A DNA stretch of 64,000 nt, from NCBI GenBank assembly GCA_902729315.2, contig LR746277.1, forward strand, positions 3,663,001-3,727,000, given 5' to 3'. Under the pieces are notes generated by a model that was given only the letters and a program-made list of their open reading frames with translations, searched no databases and was not told the DNA's origin. A program made the position numbers and the translations under genes. Shown here in pieces: positions 37,726 to 49,700 of the stretch (positions are counted from its first letter, which is position 1; each line of letters starts with the position of its first letter). The DNA comes from Spirodela intermedia. Its lineage: Eukaryota; Streptophyta; Magnoliopsida; Alismatales; Araceae.

Positions 37726-38541
37726 AAAATCGAAAAAATCAATCTGCTTGGTATCTTGCCCGTGCTTGTTATTTTCTCTTTGGTGGAATCAACGATCACT
37801 CTTACGGTAGCAATTTCTTATGACGCCGTGGTTGAATTTCACTGTCACAGCCTATGACTGCACAGCCGTCCGTAATTCAGATTTATGGGGCGTGCTTCTG
37901 TGAACATGGGCTAATGGTAGGCTCGGTAGAAAACATGTTAAAAACATCAACCACAGTGGGTAATGACGAGGAGAGATCCAACATCGTCAGCCACTTTGAT
38001 TGACTCTCAAGGTGAGGGGAACAGGCCATCGCAGGTTCAGGGATATCTACGAGAGAGACTTGCCAGGCACGGAGCAAAAATATCCACGTGAGAGATTCAA
38101 AGCAACTGTGTCTGATATGATGCAAGAGGATATGATGACCAAGGCGACAGGGCTTCAGGGAGAGGGTCGCAAGTTATTTTGAAGGGGAAGATTTTCCCTG
38201 TGAGATTGCTGTGTCATGATAAACTCTTCCCCTATCTAACCTCCTCTCCCCTTCATAGGGGTAGGTTTGGTGTAGACCATAGAAGCCAGTGTGCATTGAA
38301 CGGGAGTAATCATGGAAGATAGGGGTCGTTTATGGAGGAGGAGAACACAGAACTGGGTTGGAGAGGAGGTAGAGGGGATCAGTGGGCTTTGTGTGAAGCA
38401 GTGGGGATCAGATATGTTTTTCATAGTCTGTGAGGTCTTCTTGGGAATGTTGCCCAAAGGAAATAATATCTCACCTCGCAGATAATGTCAGACTCACTAA
38501 TTTATCATGAAGAATATGTCGCTCTTGCTGCTTTACAATCA
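37722..38541 (+). repeat. Makorin intron fragments joined in swapped order
   Basis: 37722-37820 matches makorin intron 2 (about 32594-32691), and 37821-38541 matches makorin intron 1 (31071-31918). In makorin, intron 1 precedes exon 2 and intron 2; here the intron 2 piece comes first and they abut without exon sequence. The first ~100 bp belong to the inverted arm; the rest does not. Confidence 0.8.
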
Positions 38542-38559
38542 ATCAACTTAATAATATCT

Positions 38560-39100
38560 AGAATTTTCCAAGTCGATCAAAGATGGATGTAATCTAATAT
38601 CAGGTAATATTTCAGAATTTTTTGCAAAGGATATGATTTTTTTATGAATTTTAGATTAAGAAATAAAGATAAAATATATTTAAAATTCATGAAAAAGAGA
38701 GATAATGGTGTGGGCGTCAAGATGATGTCAGCGCCTCGAGGAACGTGATTCGGGTGAAAATAGAGTTCCGCCTAATAATTTTTACGTAAGGGATTACAGA
38801 CGATTTAATAGGTCAAATTCAAATCTATAAAAACCAGAAGAATCGTAATTATATCAAGAATATTTTAGTGACTTGAAATCATATAGAGTATCACTAAATT
38901 AAGTGAAAATTAAGTTGAAAGCAAGAAAGTCAGAGTTCTGGTGTCGCGACAGTAATGAAAATTCTGTATGTTCAAGAGGAATATCGTGCAATATTGATGG
39001 CCTTGGAAAGTCGTCGAGACGATTCAACGACCCACTACGTTGATTTCTAATCGTCTACATCCAAAGAGATTGCTCACGTCGTCTGCATCCAAAGACAGCA
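38560..39100. repeat. AT-rich dispersed repeat, copy 2
   Basis: 38570-38770 resembles 20140-20340 in the same orientation. The remainder to 39100 shows no gene. Near 39030-39090 a motif ending gtctRcatccaaag occurs twice; a close relative sits at 54570 beside the right arm. Confidence 0.55.
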
Positions 39101-39148
39101 TTGGGGAAATAGTATAGCCCCACCATATAAACTCTTTTCACTCAGACA
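39101..39148 (-). repeat. Inverted 48-bp copy of a makorin intron 1 piece
   Basis: Reverse complement of 31751-31797 (ctgagtgaaaagagtttata ... ccccaatgc). This block lies in the part that the 37.8-38.5 kb copy is missing. Confidence 0.8.
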
Positions 39149-39180
39149 ACCGTATCTAGCATTGGAGCTAGATACGGTTG
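39147..39180. repeat. Perfect 14-bp palindrome with 6-nt loop
   Basis: caaccgtatctagc at 39147-39160 and gctagatacggttg at 39167-39180 pair perfectly around attgga. Not followed by a T-run, so not a simple terminator. Confidence 0.85.
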
Positions 39181-39435
39181 TTGCATTAAAGACGAACAAA
39201 ATAGATTATCCAATTGTAAAATATTAACCCTAACAGCCAAAATCCGATCTGTGTTTCTATAAGCCATTTGAATGCTTTATTAGTCCAGTATACGGCCATT
39301 TGAGTGATCGATTGGTACACTGACGAACCCGCATAGATATGTCTTGTTCAACATCTCGTTTTAAGATCGGGTGAACCTAAGTCTAAAAACTGACCGCTGC
39401 AAAATAAGGACGCCAGAAATTTGAAATGCACTTAC

Positions 39436-39722
39436 CTCTTTTCAAAACAATTGTCTCATCCTGCAACTTGTTGGTCTGATTCTCGAGCAGCTTCACAGCC
39501 TGCCGGAGGGCGTTCCTCTTCTCCTCCAACTTCACGTACCTCTTCCTCAGATGTTAGCACCCGCAAACGCCCAACCAAAACGAAATCATCACACAAAAAG
39601 CAAAAAACGACCCAACCTGAATCGAAATCACGAAAATGACAAGAAAAAGTATCCATCACATTGCCTACCTCTGCGCAGCAAGAATTGGCCGGTTGCGGAT
39701 CTATTACCACGTCCGCCGCCAT
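39436..39722 (-). pseudogene. 5' fragment of a coiled-coil protein gene (2 exons only)
   Basis: Exon 1 is 39669-39722 (MAADVVIDPQPANSCCAE, then donor GTAGGC) and exon 2 is 39436-39541 (YVKLEEKRNALRQAVKLL through ENQTNKLQDETIVLKR, then donor GTAAGT). Both have good splice borders and are in phase if the acceptor after ggaag is used. The Leu/Lys/Glu-rich stretch is a coiled coil that I recall as the N-terminus of a large plant coiled-coil protein. The sequence after the exon 2 donor is the repeat region, the makorin fragments and the CCME arm; no further exon is visible, so the gene appears cut in intron 2. A very long intron leaving the window cannot be fully excluded. Head-to-head with the carnosine methyltransferase gene. 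Confidence 0.6.
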
Positions 39723-40526
39723 ACCAGTCGGAGGGAAAGGCAACAGGGCGGAATTTTCGCAGACGCCAACGCGACGATCAAGCTGGCGGCGGAGACAAGG
39801 GCTGCTGTGGCCCTGCGGCGGCCGGCGCAGATTGCAGATGAGTGGGTCGGTGCCACCAAAACCCTCCGAAAACCAAGCTGCAGCGCATTTTTTAGCCGTC
39901 CGGCGCACGCCCACCGGCCCGACCGGAGACGCTGCCCACGTGCCTCATCACGTGTGACGGTTTGATTTTTCCTGGACTAAAAAATATATTCTTCAACGAA
40001 TAATTCTTGAATGGCCCCGGCCCGCATATTAGCACATTCCGGCCCGAAGGCCCGTTATCCGACCCCGAAGCCTTTTCCTTGGCCCCAGGCTTATACGGGG
40101 AAGACCCGATGGGTACAATTTAATGGATCTTTTAATAAAATAAAAATTAAATGGGAAATACCTGACTGGATAATAAAATTGAATCATACCCTCAGGGATC
40201 ACATTCTTCTGGTAAAACAGCATGCATTTTAAATGGTTATATCCACAATTTATCATGCGAGAGGGGTCCCGTAGGAACTCCTAATTTTCTTATTTATAAT
40301 TATTATTATTTAGTAATAATAATAATTATTATTCGTGATTATCTCTTTCTTCATCAAAATTAAGGCCGAACAATAAAAAAAAGCTGCCTCATTAATTTGC
40401 TTGCGACCAAAAGTCAAAAGTCTCTTTCAAACTCATTGGCACTGACATTGCTCCCTCTTAAATAGGCGTAATTTTGGTACCTTTTTTAGAATGATGCAAT
40501 TATTAAAATATATCAACGCATTTAAA

Positions 40527-40562
<36 letters not shown>

Positions 40563-40750
40563 CTTAGAAGAAAGGTCTTATTAGGACGTGACTTTTAGGT
40601 TAAAATAATTATTATAAAATAGATATGGCCCTTTCCTCCGTTTATATTACTTGGCAGAGGAGAAGGCTGTGTGAAGAGAGTGGGCAACGGTTGGCGGGAG
40701 GTGGCGATCGATCCCTCCGAGAGCTCTGTGGCTGCTGCGAGGAGCTAGCG
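39723..40750. promoter_or_regulatory. Divergent promoter region with two G-boxes
   Basis: Two CACGTG boxes at 39937-39942 and 39949-39954, 12 bp apart, lie about 220 bp upstream of the truncated coiled-coil gene and about 800 bp upstream of the methyltransferase gene. AT-rich DNA with (ATT)n at 40528-40563 fills the middle. TATA boxes not assigned. Confidence 0.5.
40528..40563. repeat. (ATT)n microsatellite
   Basis: About 36 bp of uninterrupted att repeats. Confidence 0.9.
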
Positions 40751-43700
40751 ATGGGCGATGAGGCGGAAGACCGCCACCACATCAAGGAGGAGGAAATCAT
40801 GGAGATCAGATCCCTGCGCCGCATCATCAGTGCGTACCTCAAGTGAGTCGGAGACCTGCCCCACCTTTTCCTTGCTTCCATCCCGATTTCCCTTCCCTTC
40901 ACTCCTTTGTTGTGGTTCCACCGCTGCTGCTGTGAGTCTTCGTTCTTGTTACTCCAGGAGGATGGAGTCGTGGTTATTTGGCATATGGAATTGTTTCTCC
41001 TTGGTAATTGGTCATTATTATGGTTGAGGAGGGGATGGCCGTCGGCGTGTTAGAATTTTTCGATACGGTAGTGTATGTGGAATGGAGATGAAGCGAGTAT
41101 CATAATGGAGGCAAGTGTTTGTTTATGATCGTGGTTCCACTCATTCGGCGTCTACATATGTTAACTTTATGCAAACAAAACTAATGTCTTGGTAGGAGGA
41201 ATTGTCGTCTTGAGCTGATTGTAAGGAACTGTTATGTAACTAGTACTTTAATATATTGAATCGAAAGCGTCACTCTGACCAGTGTACTTGTCATGGTTTT
41301 TTTTTATTGAGTAACAAAATAGATCGTAGTTGACTGAAGATAAAACAGATTTAGAGCAAAAAAATTCGGTACGGGTGTTAATGACACATCGTGGAAGGCA
41401 TAGTGAATGAGCATCCGAATAGGTGATTTTCTTATGTGAACGTTGCTGTATCATAGTGCTCTGAACGCATTATGGATTCTTATAATAACGGTATTGAGGA
41501 GATAGATGCACATGAATGACTAGATTCTTACAAGTAGTTCCGAAATCTACTTATATCTATCCCATGAAGAATTAACGGATGAGAGAAGCCAAAGGATAAG
41601 GCCTACCAGCATTCTAGTCCATGCAGCTTGCTTGACCCTGGGAGAAAAATTGAATTTAAAGGTCAGAGAGCTCGAGTTACATAGCTGATGTTGTGGGCTG
41701 CTTGATCATGTTCCAAGCTATCAGAGCGCAAGCACATGGTACTGCTGTAGCTGAAGTTGGTGAATTAGTAGCAATGGGTTTGGCTTCTGGTTGTTGAGTA
41801 TACAATACAATCAACCCGTCCTTTGACCCAAAATGGTTCAGTTTTACACAGAGATGGCCATCAGCTGTGGGTTTGGTTGGCCCAGTTCTTGCTCCAGGAA
41901 GTGATACCATCGTTCTTCATCCATCCGCTCAGAATGTAAGAAGATGGGTATGGTCTTTCCTGACGCTCCTTTTCCATAAGTATGAAGGGAAAAGGATGGA
42001 TTTTGGGTTGTCCATTTTCTCTGTCCCAAGATTGCATTCCATTATCTTTACGCTGTTATATCTTGATGTTTTCTTTAGGATTAAAACTTGGAGATCGTAC
42101 GAGGGTTATTTGTTTGGTAATTTATCAGTGAGTGGGCAAATCAGCATATTGCTGAATTGCTGGACTTTAGACTCTTTATTTAGCACTACAGTATCATGCA
42201 AGCGTGCTTATTCACGAATGAGAAAACGCTAGTGTCGTTTTCAGTGAGCAAGTCTTCAGGGAATAAAATGGAGTGTTCAATCAGTCTCACATAAGAGGAA
42301 AAATGAATTGCACGGGTGAAAATCATCCTAATAGATTATTTGTTCATAATTTCTTAGTGAGGATTTACTATCAGCTGGTCTTATATACTTGTCACCTGTT
42401 TGCTATTTATGAATTATAATCCAGCTTCTATGGAAAGGGAATGGCACTCCATTGTTGCTTTTGCATATCTAAAGTCATATTTTGTATCGTGCCACATTTT
42501 CTTGTGTTCTCATTTTTACGTAGGATTGACTTTTTAGATGTTTTTTTAATTGTGTATGTCATCCCCAATGTCCGAAACTTCATTTGATTTGATTTGATTT
42601 GATTTGGCATTTTGTCAGTAATTCAGACTGAGGATATTTTCCTGCCTGGTCACTGTATTTTATATCATACGTTGTATTATTTTTCATTTTTCCTTTTATC
42701 ATGTGCGTGAGAATATGTAATCATTAGAATAGTTTTAATATAGGAATTACCTTTTGCCCATTGTACCAAATTTTTGATTTATACGATAATTCAGTTGTGA
42801 AATTTTAGTGGGAATGTGTTGATTCTCAAACATTCCCTGTTTTTTTTTAATATTTTTCAGTTATTCAGATGCTGCTGAGGCGGATGTTAAAAGATACGAA
42901 AGTTCCTTTAAGAAGCTCTCATGTTCACACAAGGTATCTTGATTCTTGGATTTTTTTATTTCTGTTTTACTTATGTGCCACTTTCGTGCCTATAATGATC
43001 AACTAGTTGGAAAATAGGTCTATGTGAAGGAATATATGTTAGTATGTTAGTTGCCACTTATCATTCATGTTGTGGCTGTGGGTATAAGAATTCTGTAGGA
43101 ATTTATTTTATTATTTTAGATGAAGGATAACATCGTATTGCAATAGTAATATATTTTTTGTACTTTTGCAGGCACTTCTTTCTCATTTACCTTCAAAATT
43201 TCAGAAACTTAGGCGGTAGGTAATCCTTGTGTACATTTGAGGGCAAACTGAGCTTGAGATATCAAGGAAGACTGGAAGAATCTTCTTACATTTTAGTGCT
43301 CTGGTGTTCGTTCTTTGCCTTTTTTTTTTTTCCTCTTCAAATAGTATTATGCATAAGCATTAATTCTTTGTGGCAAATGAATTGACTTCTAATTTTGTGG
43401 TTGATTGTGATGATTGCTTTGGATTAGGTCTTGGACTTGAGATATCTTTATATAAAACACAGTTGTTAGAAGACTGACCCCCTCTCTAGGAAAGGAGAAG
43501 AGGACATGTAATCTTTCCAATTTTGACATGTTTCCTGTGGAGCTGGTATACGTTCTTAGACAAGAGTAAAAAAAAAAAATATGTTGAACGACATCTTTTG
43601 TTATGATGTCCTATTGACACAGGTATAGGATGATTTTTTTTTGTTAAAGTGGCATCACTTTAGTTTGGTGGTCTTACCATCTGACGACTGTGTGCCTAAG

Positions 43701-46700
43701 GGAAGCATGGACTTCTAGACACGCCTCCACTCCACTTAAATCATTTTATTCTGTAGATCTACTTTTTAACTCACTAATTTGTTAGACATCACCAATCTCC
43801 TTGAAATAATGATGAGAATTTATGTCTTTCTTTCTCTCTTAGTTATTCTAATGACAAAGAGCGATTTTTTGACCATTTAAGATGAGCATAATCATTCCTC
43901 TGCGTTTGAGTGAGGATTCCTGCTGCAGTACTTGTTTTCTGGGTTTTCTTTTCATCATATAATACTCTTTTTGCAGTTTCCGGTAGGTATTTAGAGCAAC
44001 AAATCTTTAAAAAGTTTATGTGCTAGGTGATCTTGTTTCAAACATTAACTCATAATGATGGTTCCTGAGCAGTATGAGTTCGCTTGGAATTATCTTTTAT
44101 TTATCTAAGGTTTACTTCAGTTTATGTACTTCTGAACCAAGCTGTTGTTTTTAGAGCATCTTGGTCAAAAACGTTTTCTTTGAAGTGCAAGCGTCTTTTC
44201 ATTCACAACAGATCCTTACAACCTTTTGTGATGCAAGATAATGCTTTCAGGCTGATTCTAGGCTCTACTATGTGGGCGTATTTTTAAACATTGAGCAGCT
44301 GGAACACATCTCTAGTCGCTAAATGAAGGGAGATTGGCACAGGGAAAGGGATATGTAAGGAGATAGCTAGATGAAAAGGAAAAAAAAAAGAGAGTGAGAG
44401 ACAATACTTTGGCAAACTGCTGGCAGCATCCTCCTGATGTTGGTAGGCGTTTGGTGAACATAAGTTGCTTGTGAAGATAGATAGTCAATGAAGGGGGGGG
44501 AATAAGATTTAAGGATGGGGCCTATGACTTTGTTGGAGGATTGGAGTGCAATATATGGGTATGGAACTGAGCTGATGAACGTTGGCATTCAATGAGAGAA
44601 CGGAGAGCTTAGCAGGCGGGCTTACAAGGAGGATTTAGTGATCCAAAGGATTTTGGAGGTGGAAATAGTTGAGTGTAGTGAGAAGGTTTGGTGGCCTGGA
44701 CTGCTTTGGTGGGTTATGGGCTGTCTTTTGGGAGGCGTTAGAAGCTGTGCCAGTGCCTTGCAAGAGAAGAATGCTGGGACGAGCCACCTAAGTACACAAG
44801 TTACTTGGGAATGTCGAACTGATATATGTGTCCTTTGTTTTAAACTCAAGGGAGGTAGTGACACACTCATGCTGCAAAAACTGATCGGACTTCTGGAGTA
44901 AGAAATCATGGAACTGATGAGAAATCAAACTCCTGACTTGAAAAAAATGATGAAATTTCATAATTCTCACGGAGAAAACATTGTACTATAACTCCCTTAA
45001 TGATTATGACTCATGTGATCATATAGAAAGATTTTATGAGTAAAATCGTGTGTAGTTTGGTACTAAGTTTGTTGTGCACTTTTTGACATTCTCAAGTATT
45101 TTACAAGTGCCATATATGTGCTTTAGGCATAGTGAACATTGGGGAGGGAGCTCTTTCTCGGAAGATGTTATATTTGCACGAGTGGGATTATGAAAAATAA
45201 ATAGCTGGGTAGTTTTTTAAGAAACTTCATCCTAGATACCTTCGGCTTCTGTTTCCATTACATCTATGAGCCATATGATAGGATCATACGGTTCTTCCAT
45301 GACTCTGCTTCCTTCTCTTCCTTCTGCTTCTGTTTCCATTACATCTCTGTGCTATATGATCGCATGATATGGTACTTAGGTTCCCCTTTCTTCATCTTCT
45401 CGTTGGTTGCTCCTTAGAAGTTGTACAATTTATTTTATGCAGAGTTATATGCCATGCAATGTCACTTATAACCATTTGGTGACTTCTGTGGCATCATTTT
45501 GCAGGTGTATATCTATCAATGGCAATTTCATCATCAATATGATACAGGTGATCATCCTTCACTTATCAGTTTCTGAGTTGGCACTACGTTTTCTTACTTG
45601 ATTTACCCTCTGTAACATGGAATGACGGTAATTTGTTGATTTATTTTTTGCAGGCATTTGATCCACCCGTGGACATGAGCCAGGATATCGATTTTGATGA
45701 GCCTGAAAATAGAGAAAACGTAAATAGAGATGATACCTTGGAAATAACATCTGACGTTGAGAAGAATATTCAATCTGTCCAGTGGTCAACCAGGGAATGC
45801 AACTCTGTCTCTGGAAAGGAGCAGTCAACTTTTGTGGAAAGCTACAGGATGGCTGGTAGCTCTAATAACATAGATGACCATAGTGAGGTTGTTAACTGAG
45901 CTCATTGGAACTTATAAAATATTCCATAGAGCAGGTCATAGTATTTGTTATGAACAATATGGTAAAGGGTTATAAATGGGTTCTATGAATTCACTTTAAT
46001 TTCAATAAGATGTTTTTCTTTGATAATGGATGAAAAATTCTCTGGAACCTTTTATGGATAAGACCATGTCTTCTCAGCATCTAGTACAACAGTTGTCCGT
46101 TGGTTTCACTGTTCAGATTGACAATATAGCTGGGCATTGCATTGATGCAATAGGAGATGAAAATTTAAGTTCTGGAAAAATGTGCCTACTCGCGTTTGAT
46201 CTGATGTCATACAAGTAACCCGTTCAGAATTCTCATTGCAAGTTTTAGATGCGGCATGAAAATTCATGCTTCAGTGAGTTAATCATTGGATGAATCATGT
46301 AGGGTAATTTTGATTGACCTAGATTTTTGGGTTATATTCTTTTTGCCTTCGGAAAACTTCTTTTATCTTTCTTGTGATCTGTTCATGTAACCTAGATTTG
46401 AGGCTATTAGTGGCAAAGTAGGTGCTTTTTGCTTCCTCTAGTGGAATCGTCATATGATTTTTGTGACATATCTGGTACTGTTTGTTCTCTGAGGTTGACA
46501 TTTACGATCATACGTACTATGCCTTTCCTTGTGCCTTTGTAGCTTTGAAACTTTCGGTGGCCAAAGTCAACCACGGGTCACAGTTTGATGTACGTCCTTA
46601 AGCTTGCCATATTTTTGACACTTTATACTTTTTCTGTCTTCTAGGCGATCCCTTCTCCAGATATGTGCAATGATTCTTCACTTTCGTTGAATGTGCCTTT

Positions 46701-49700
46701 GGTTGATGTTGATAAGGTACATCATCTTATTTATGTTATGCTTCTTTACACCATATGACTTGATGCTATTTATTGTATTGGTTTTTTAGCTTAATGTGTT
46801 CAACAAGCCTCCGGGGTACAGTCTAAGTGTGTTAGAACAAAGTTTCTAATTTCATGGAAGATCCGTTTTTCCTTTAAATATTGTCTATGCTATGTTTATT
46901 TGAATCTGTGCTGGATGGAAAAGGTAAAGAGCATGACACAGGATTTGGAGCTCAAGGCTCTTGGGTGCAAAGATGCCGTCTTTTATGCAGTTTCTTGTTT
47001 TCTCCTTTCTTCCCTTGGTGATCTGACACTAGAGAGATTAATGGAGACATCAACATATAGGAATTTGAGTAAGAAATTTATATTTGATACGGGACCAATT
47101 CGGAAAATCAAATTATCTCTTTGAATTGAGGTGTATCAAATTAGGGTTTGTAAAAAAAGAGGCTTTAAGACTTTCAAAGTGGTATCTTAAGTCTCTATGT
47201 CTAATTCCTGTAACTAAGGAAAGTTTGGATCATTTTAATTATCTTAATTAGGGTTATTCCTTTAATGAATCAGGGAAGACTTATTTCGGAGGAATGTATC
47301 ACCGAACTTTGGGATTTAGTGGCTATCCTATGGATACTCACTTCTAAAGTAAGGGAGTTATAAAATTTGATCAATCACCATAATAATTTAGAAGTAAAGG
47401 TACCTTGTTACAAGACTTAAAAACTCTTGATGATTCTTTAAGTAGTTGGTTTGATCCTTTTTAGGAGTTTCACGCTTTTGAGTAAAAGATGAATGAAGAA
47501 AATAAAAAGAAGAAAAAAATAAAGAAGAAGACTGTCCTAAATTCGAAGAGGATGAAAAGAAGGAATTCAGTAGACAATGGAGAAGAAAGGGAAGAAGGGG
47601 AAATAGATGAGAGGTAAGTTCCAAATTATTCCAAGCATCGTCTTTAGATGGTATTCTATCTAACATTTATAGAGGAGGGAAGGAGATCCACGAAATAGGA
47701 AAGAGAGGAGAAGAAAGTGGAGAAATGATTGAGGTGGTTAGAGGCATTTCTTGAAGAGGTGGCTTCTCTTTGAGAGGGGCATACCTCAACCCTCCCTTAT
47801 GGGCCCATGAGAAGATGGACCCTCTTCTATTAGGCTTTCCTACATGGGGTCTTCTTCTATAGACTCCTCTTCCTCTTCTTCTTCATGGGCCACAACATGG
47901 GATGGACCGTCTTGTTGATCCCTATGGATCCATGGGATGTCAATCTAAGGTTCCACTTGGGATCTTGTAATGGAGTTAGTAATAAAGGTAACTTCGTATG
48001 GAACAAGTCAACCGGAGGCTACCTCCATTGCTAGATCCCAAGTGGAACCTTGGGTTGACTTCTCATGGATCCATAGGGATCAGTAAGAGGGTCCATCCCA
48101 TGTTGTGTGCCCATGAAGAAGAAGAGGAAGAAGAGCCAATGGAAGAAGACCCTATGGAGGAAAGCCCAATGGAAGAGGGCCCATCTTCCTATGGGCCCAT
48201 AAGGGAGGGTTGAGGTGTTCCCCTCTCCAAGAGACACAACCTTTTCAATAGGTGCCTCTAACCACTTCAACCCTTTCTTCACTTTCTTCTCCTCTCTTTC
48301 CTATTTCATGGATCTCCTTCCTTCTTCTATAATGTTAGATAGAATACTATCTAAAGACAATGCTTGGAATAATTTGGAACTTACCTCTCATCTATTTCCC
48401 CTTCTTCCTTTTCTTCTCCTATGCTGGAATCTTCTACCCCTTCTCCTTCTCTGCCGAAATCCCCCTTCTCCTTCGTTCCCTCTATCTTTCCCCTACTTCC
48501 TCTTTTTATATCCCTCTCTTCTCCCACCATTCCACCTCCTTGCCGTCTGCCTCGCTGCCACCATTCCACCTCCTCGTCAGCCGCCTCGTTGTCGTTGTTC
48601 TGCCTCCTTGCCATTTGCCCTGTCGCTAGCCTGCCATCGCCACCATTCTACCTCGTCACCATCCACCTTGTCGCCACCTTTCTGCCTCCTCGCTGCCACC
48701 ATTCTGCCTCCTTGCCATCCACTTGTCGCCTTTGTTATGCTTCCTCGCCATCCACCCGTCGCCCCCCCCTTCCCCCTTTTACTCTCTCTCCAATTGGTGC
48801 CCCTCATTTCACTCCCTTTTCTCCCTCTCCCACTAACGCCCTTCATTTTGTCCCCCTTTTCTCCCTCTCCCACTAACGCCCTTCATTTCGCCCCCCTTTT
48901 CTCTCTCTCTCTCACTGATGCCCCCTCATTTCGCCCCCCCCCCCGCCCCCCCCCTTTTTCTCCCTCTCCCACCATGGCCACAAGAACCTTTTTTTTTTTC
49001 CCTCTCCTAAGTTTCTTCACCTTCTCTTATTCTCTTCTTCCCACCGGCACTCTACCATCCCTTTTCTCTCATCTTATTCCTACTTCTCCTCTTTCTATCC
49101 TATTTCTTTCTTCTATCTCGCCTCTGATCTCAATCTTCTTCTCTCCTTATACCACTTCTTCCCCTTGTGATCTCTTCCTTGATCTTATCTCCTTTCCTTT
49201 TCTTCTCCATCGTCCACTGAATTTCTTCTTTTCCTCCTTTTCAGATTTAGGAGAGTCCTCTCCTTTATTATTTTCTTTCTTTCTTCCTCTCTATTTATCT
49301 TCTTCTCAAAAACATGGAATTCTTGAGGATCAAACGAACTTCTTCAAGAATCATTAAGAGTTTTTAAGTCTTCTAACAAGATATTTTTACTTCTAAATTA
49401 TTGTGGTGATTGATCAAATTTTATAACTCACTTGCGTTATAAGTGAGTACTCATAAGATAGCCACTAAATCCCAAAGTTCGGTGATTCATTCCCCCAAAA
49501 GAAGTCTTATCTGATTCATTGAAGGAATATCCCTAATTAAAGTAATTAAAATGATCTCAACTTTTCTTAATTGCAGGAATAAGGCATAGAGACTTAAGAT
49601 CTCACATTGAAAGTCTTAAAGCCCCTTTTTTTACAGACCCTAATTTGATGTACCCAATTCAAAAGGATAATCTGATTTCCCCAATTAGTCCTGCATCAAA

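Larger units (their letters stand above)
35667..37821. repeat. Left arm of a 2,155-bp near-identical inverted duplication
   Basis: Reverse complement of 54585-56739; coordinates pair as x and 92406-x. I found two differences only (37662 T against 54744 G, read C on the opposite strand; 37788 A against 54618 A, read T), no indels. It includes the whole CCME gene, its promoter and about 900 bp of 3' flank. Identity stops sharply at both ends. Confidence 0.95.

Noticed and set aside
41620-42240. Open frames on both strands in intron 1 of the methyltransferase gene
   Set aside because: Some resemblance to transposon-type protein was considered, but no motif could be defended.
48215-49357. 380-aa plus-strand frame, Pro/Ser/Leu/Phe-rich
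   Set aside because: Lies in the right arm of the foldback element within an intron; composition follows the C/T-rich DNA and the left arm shows no equivalent.
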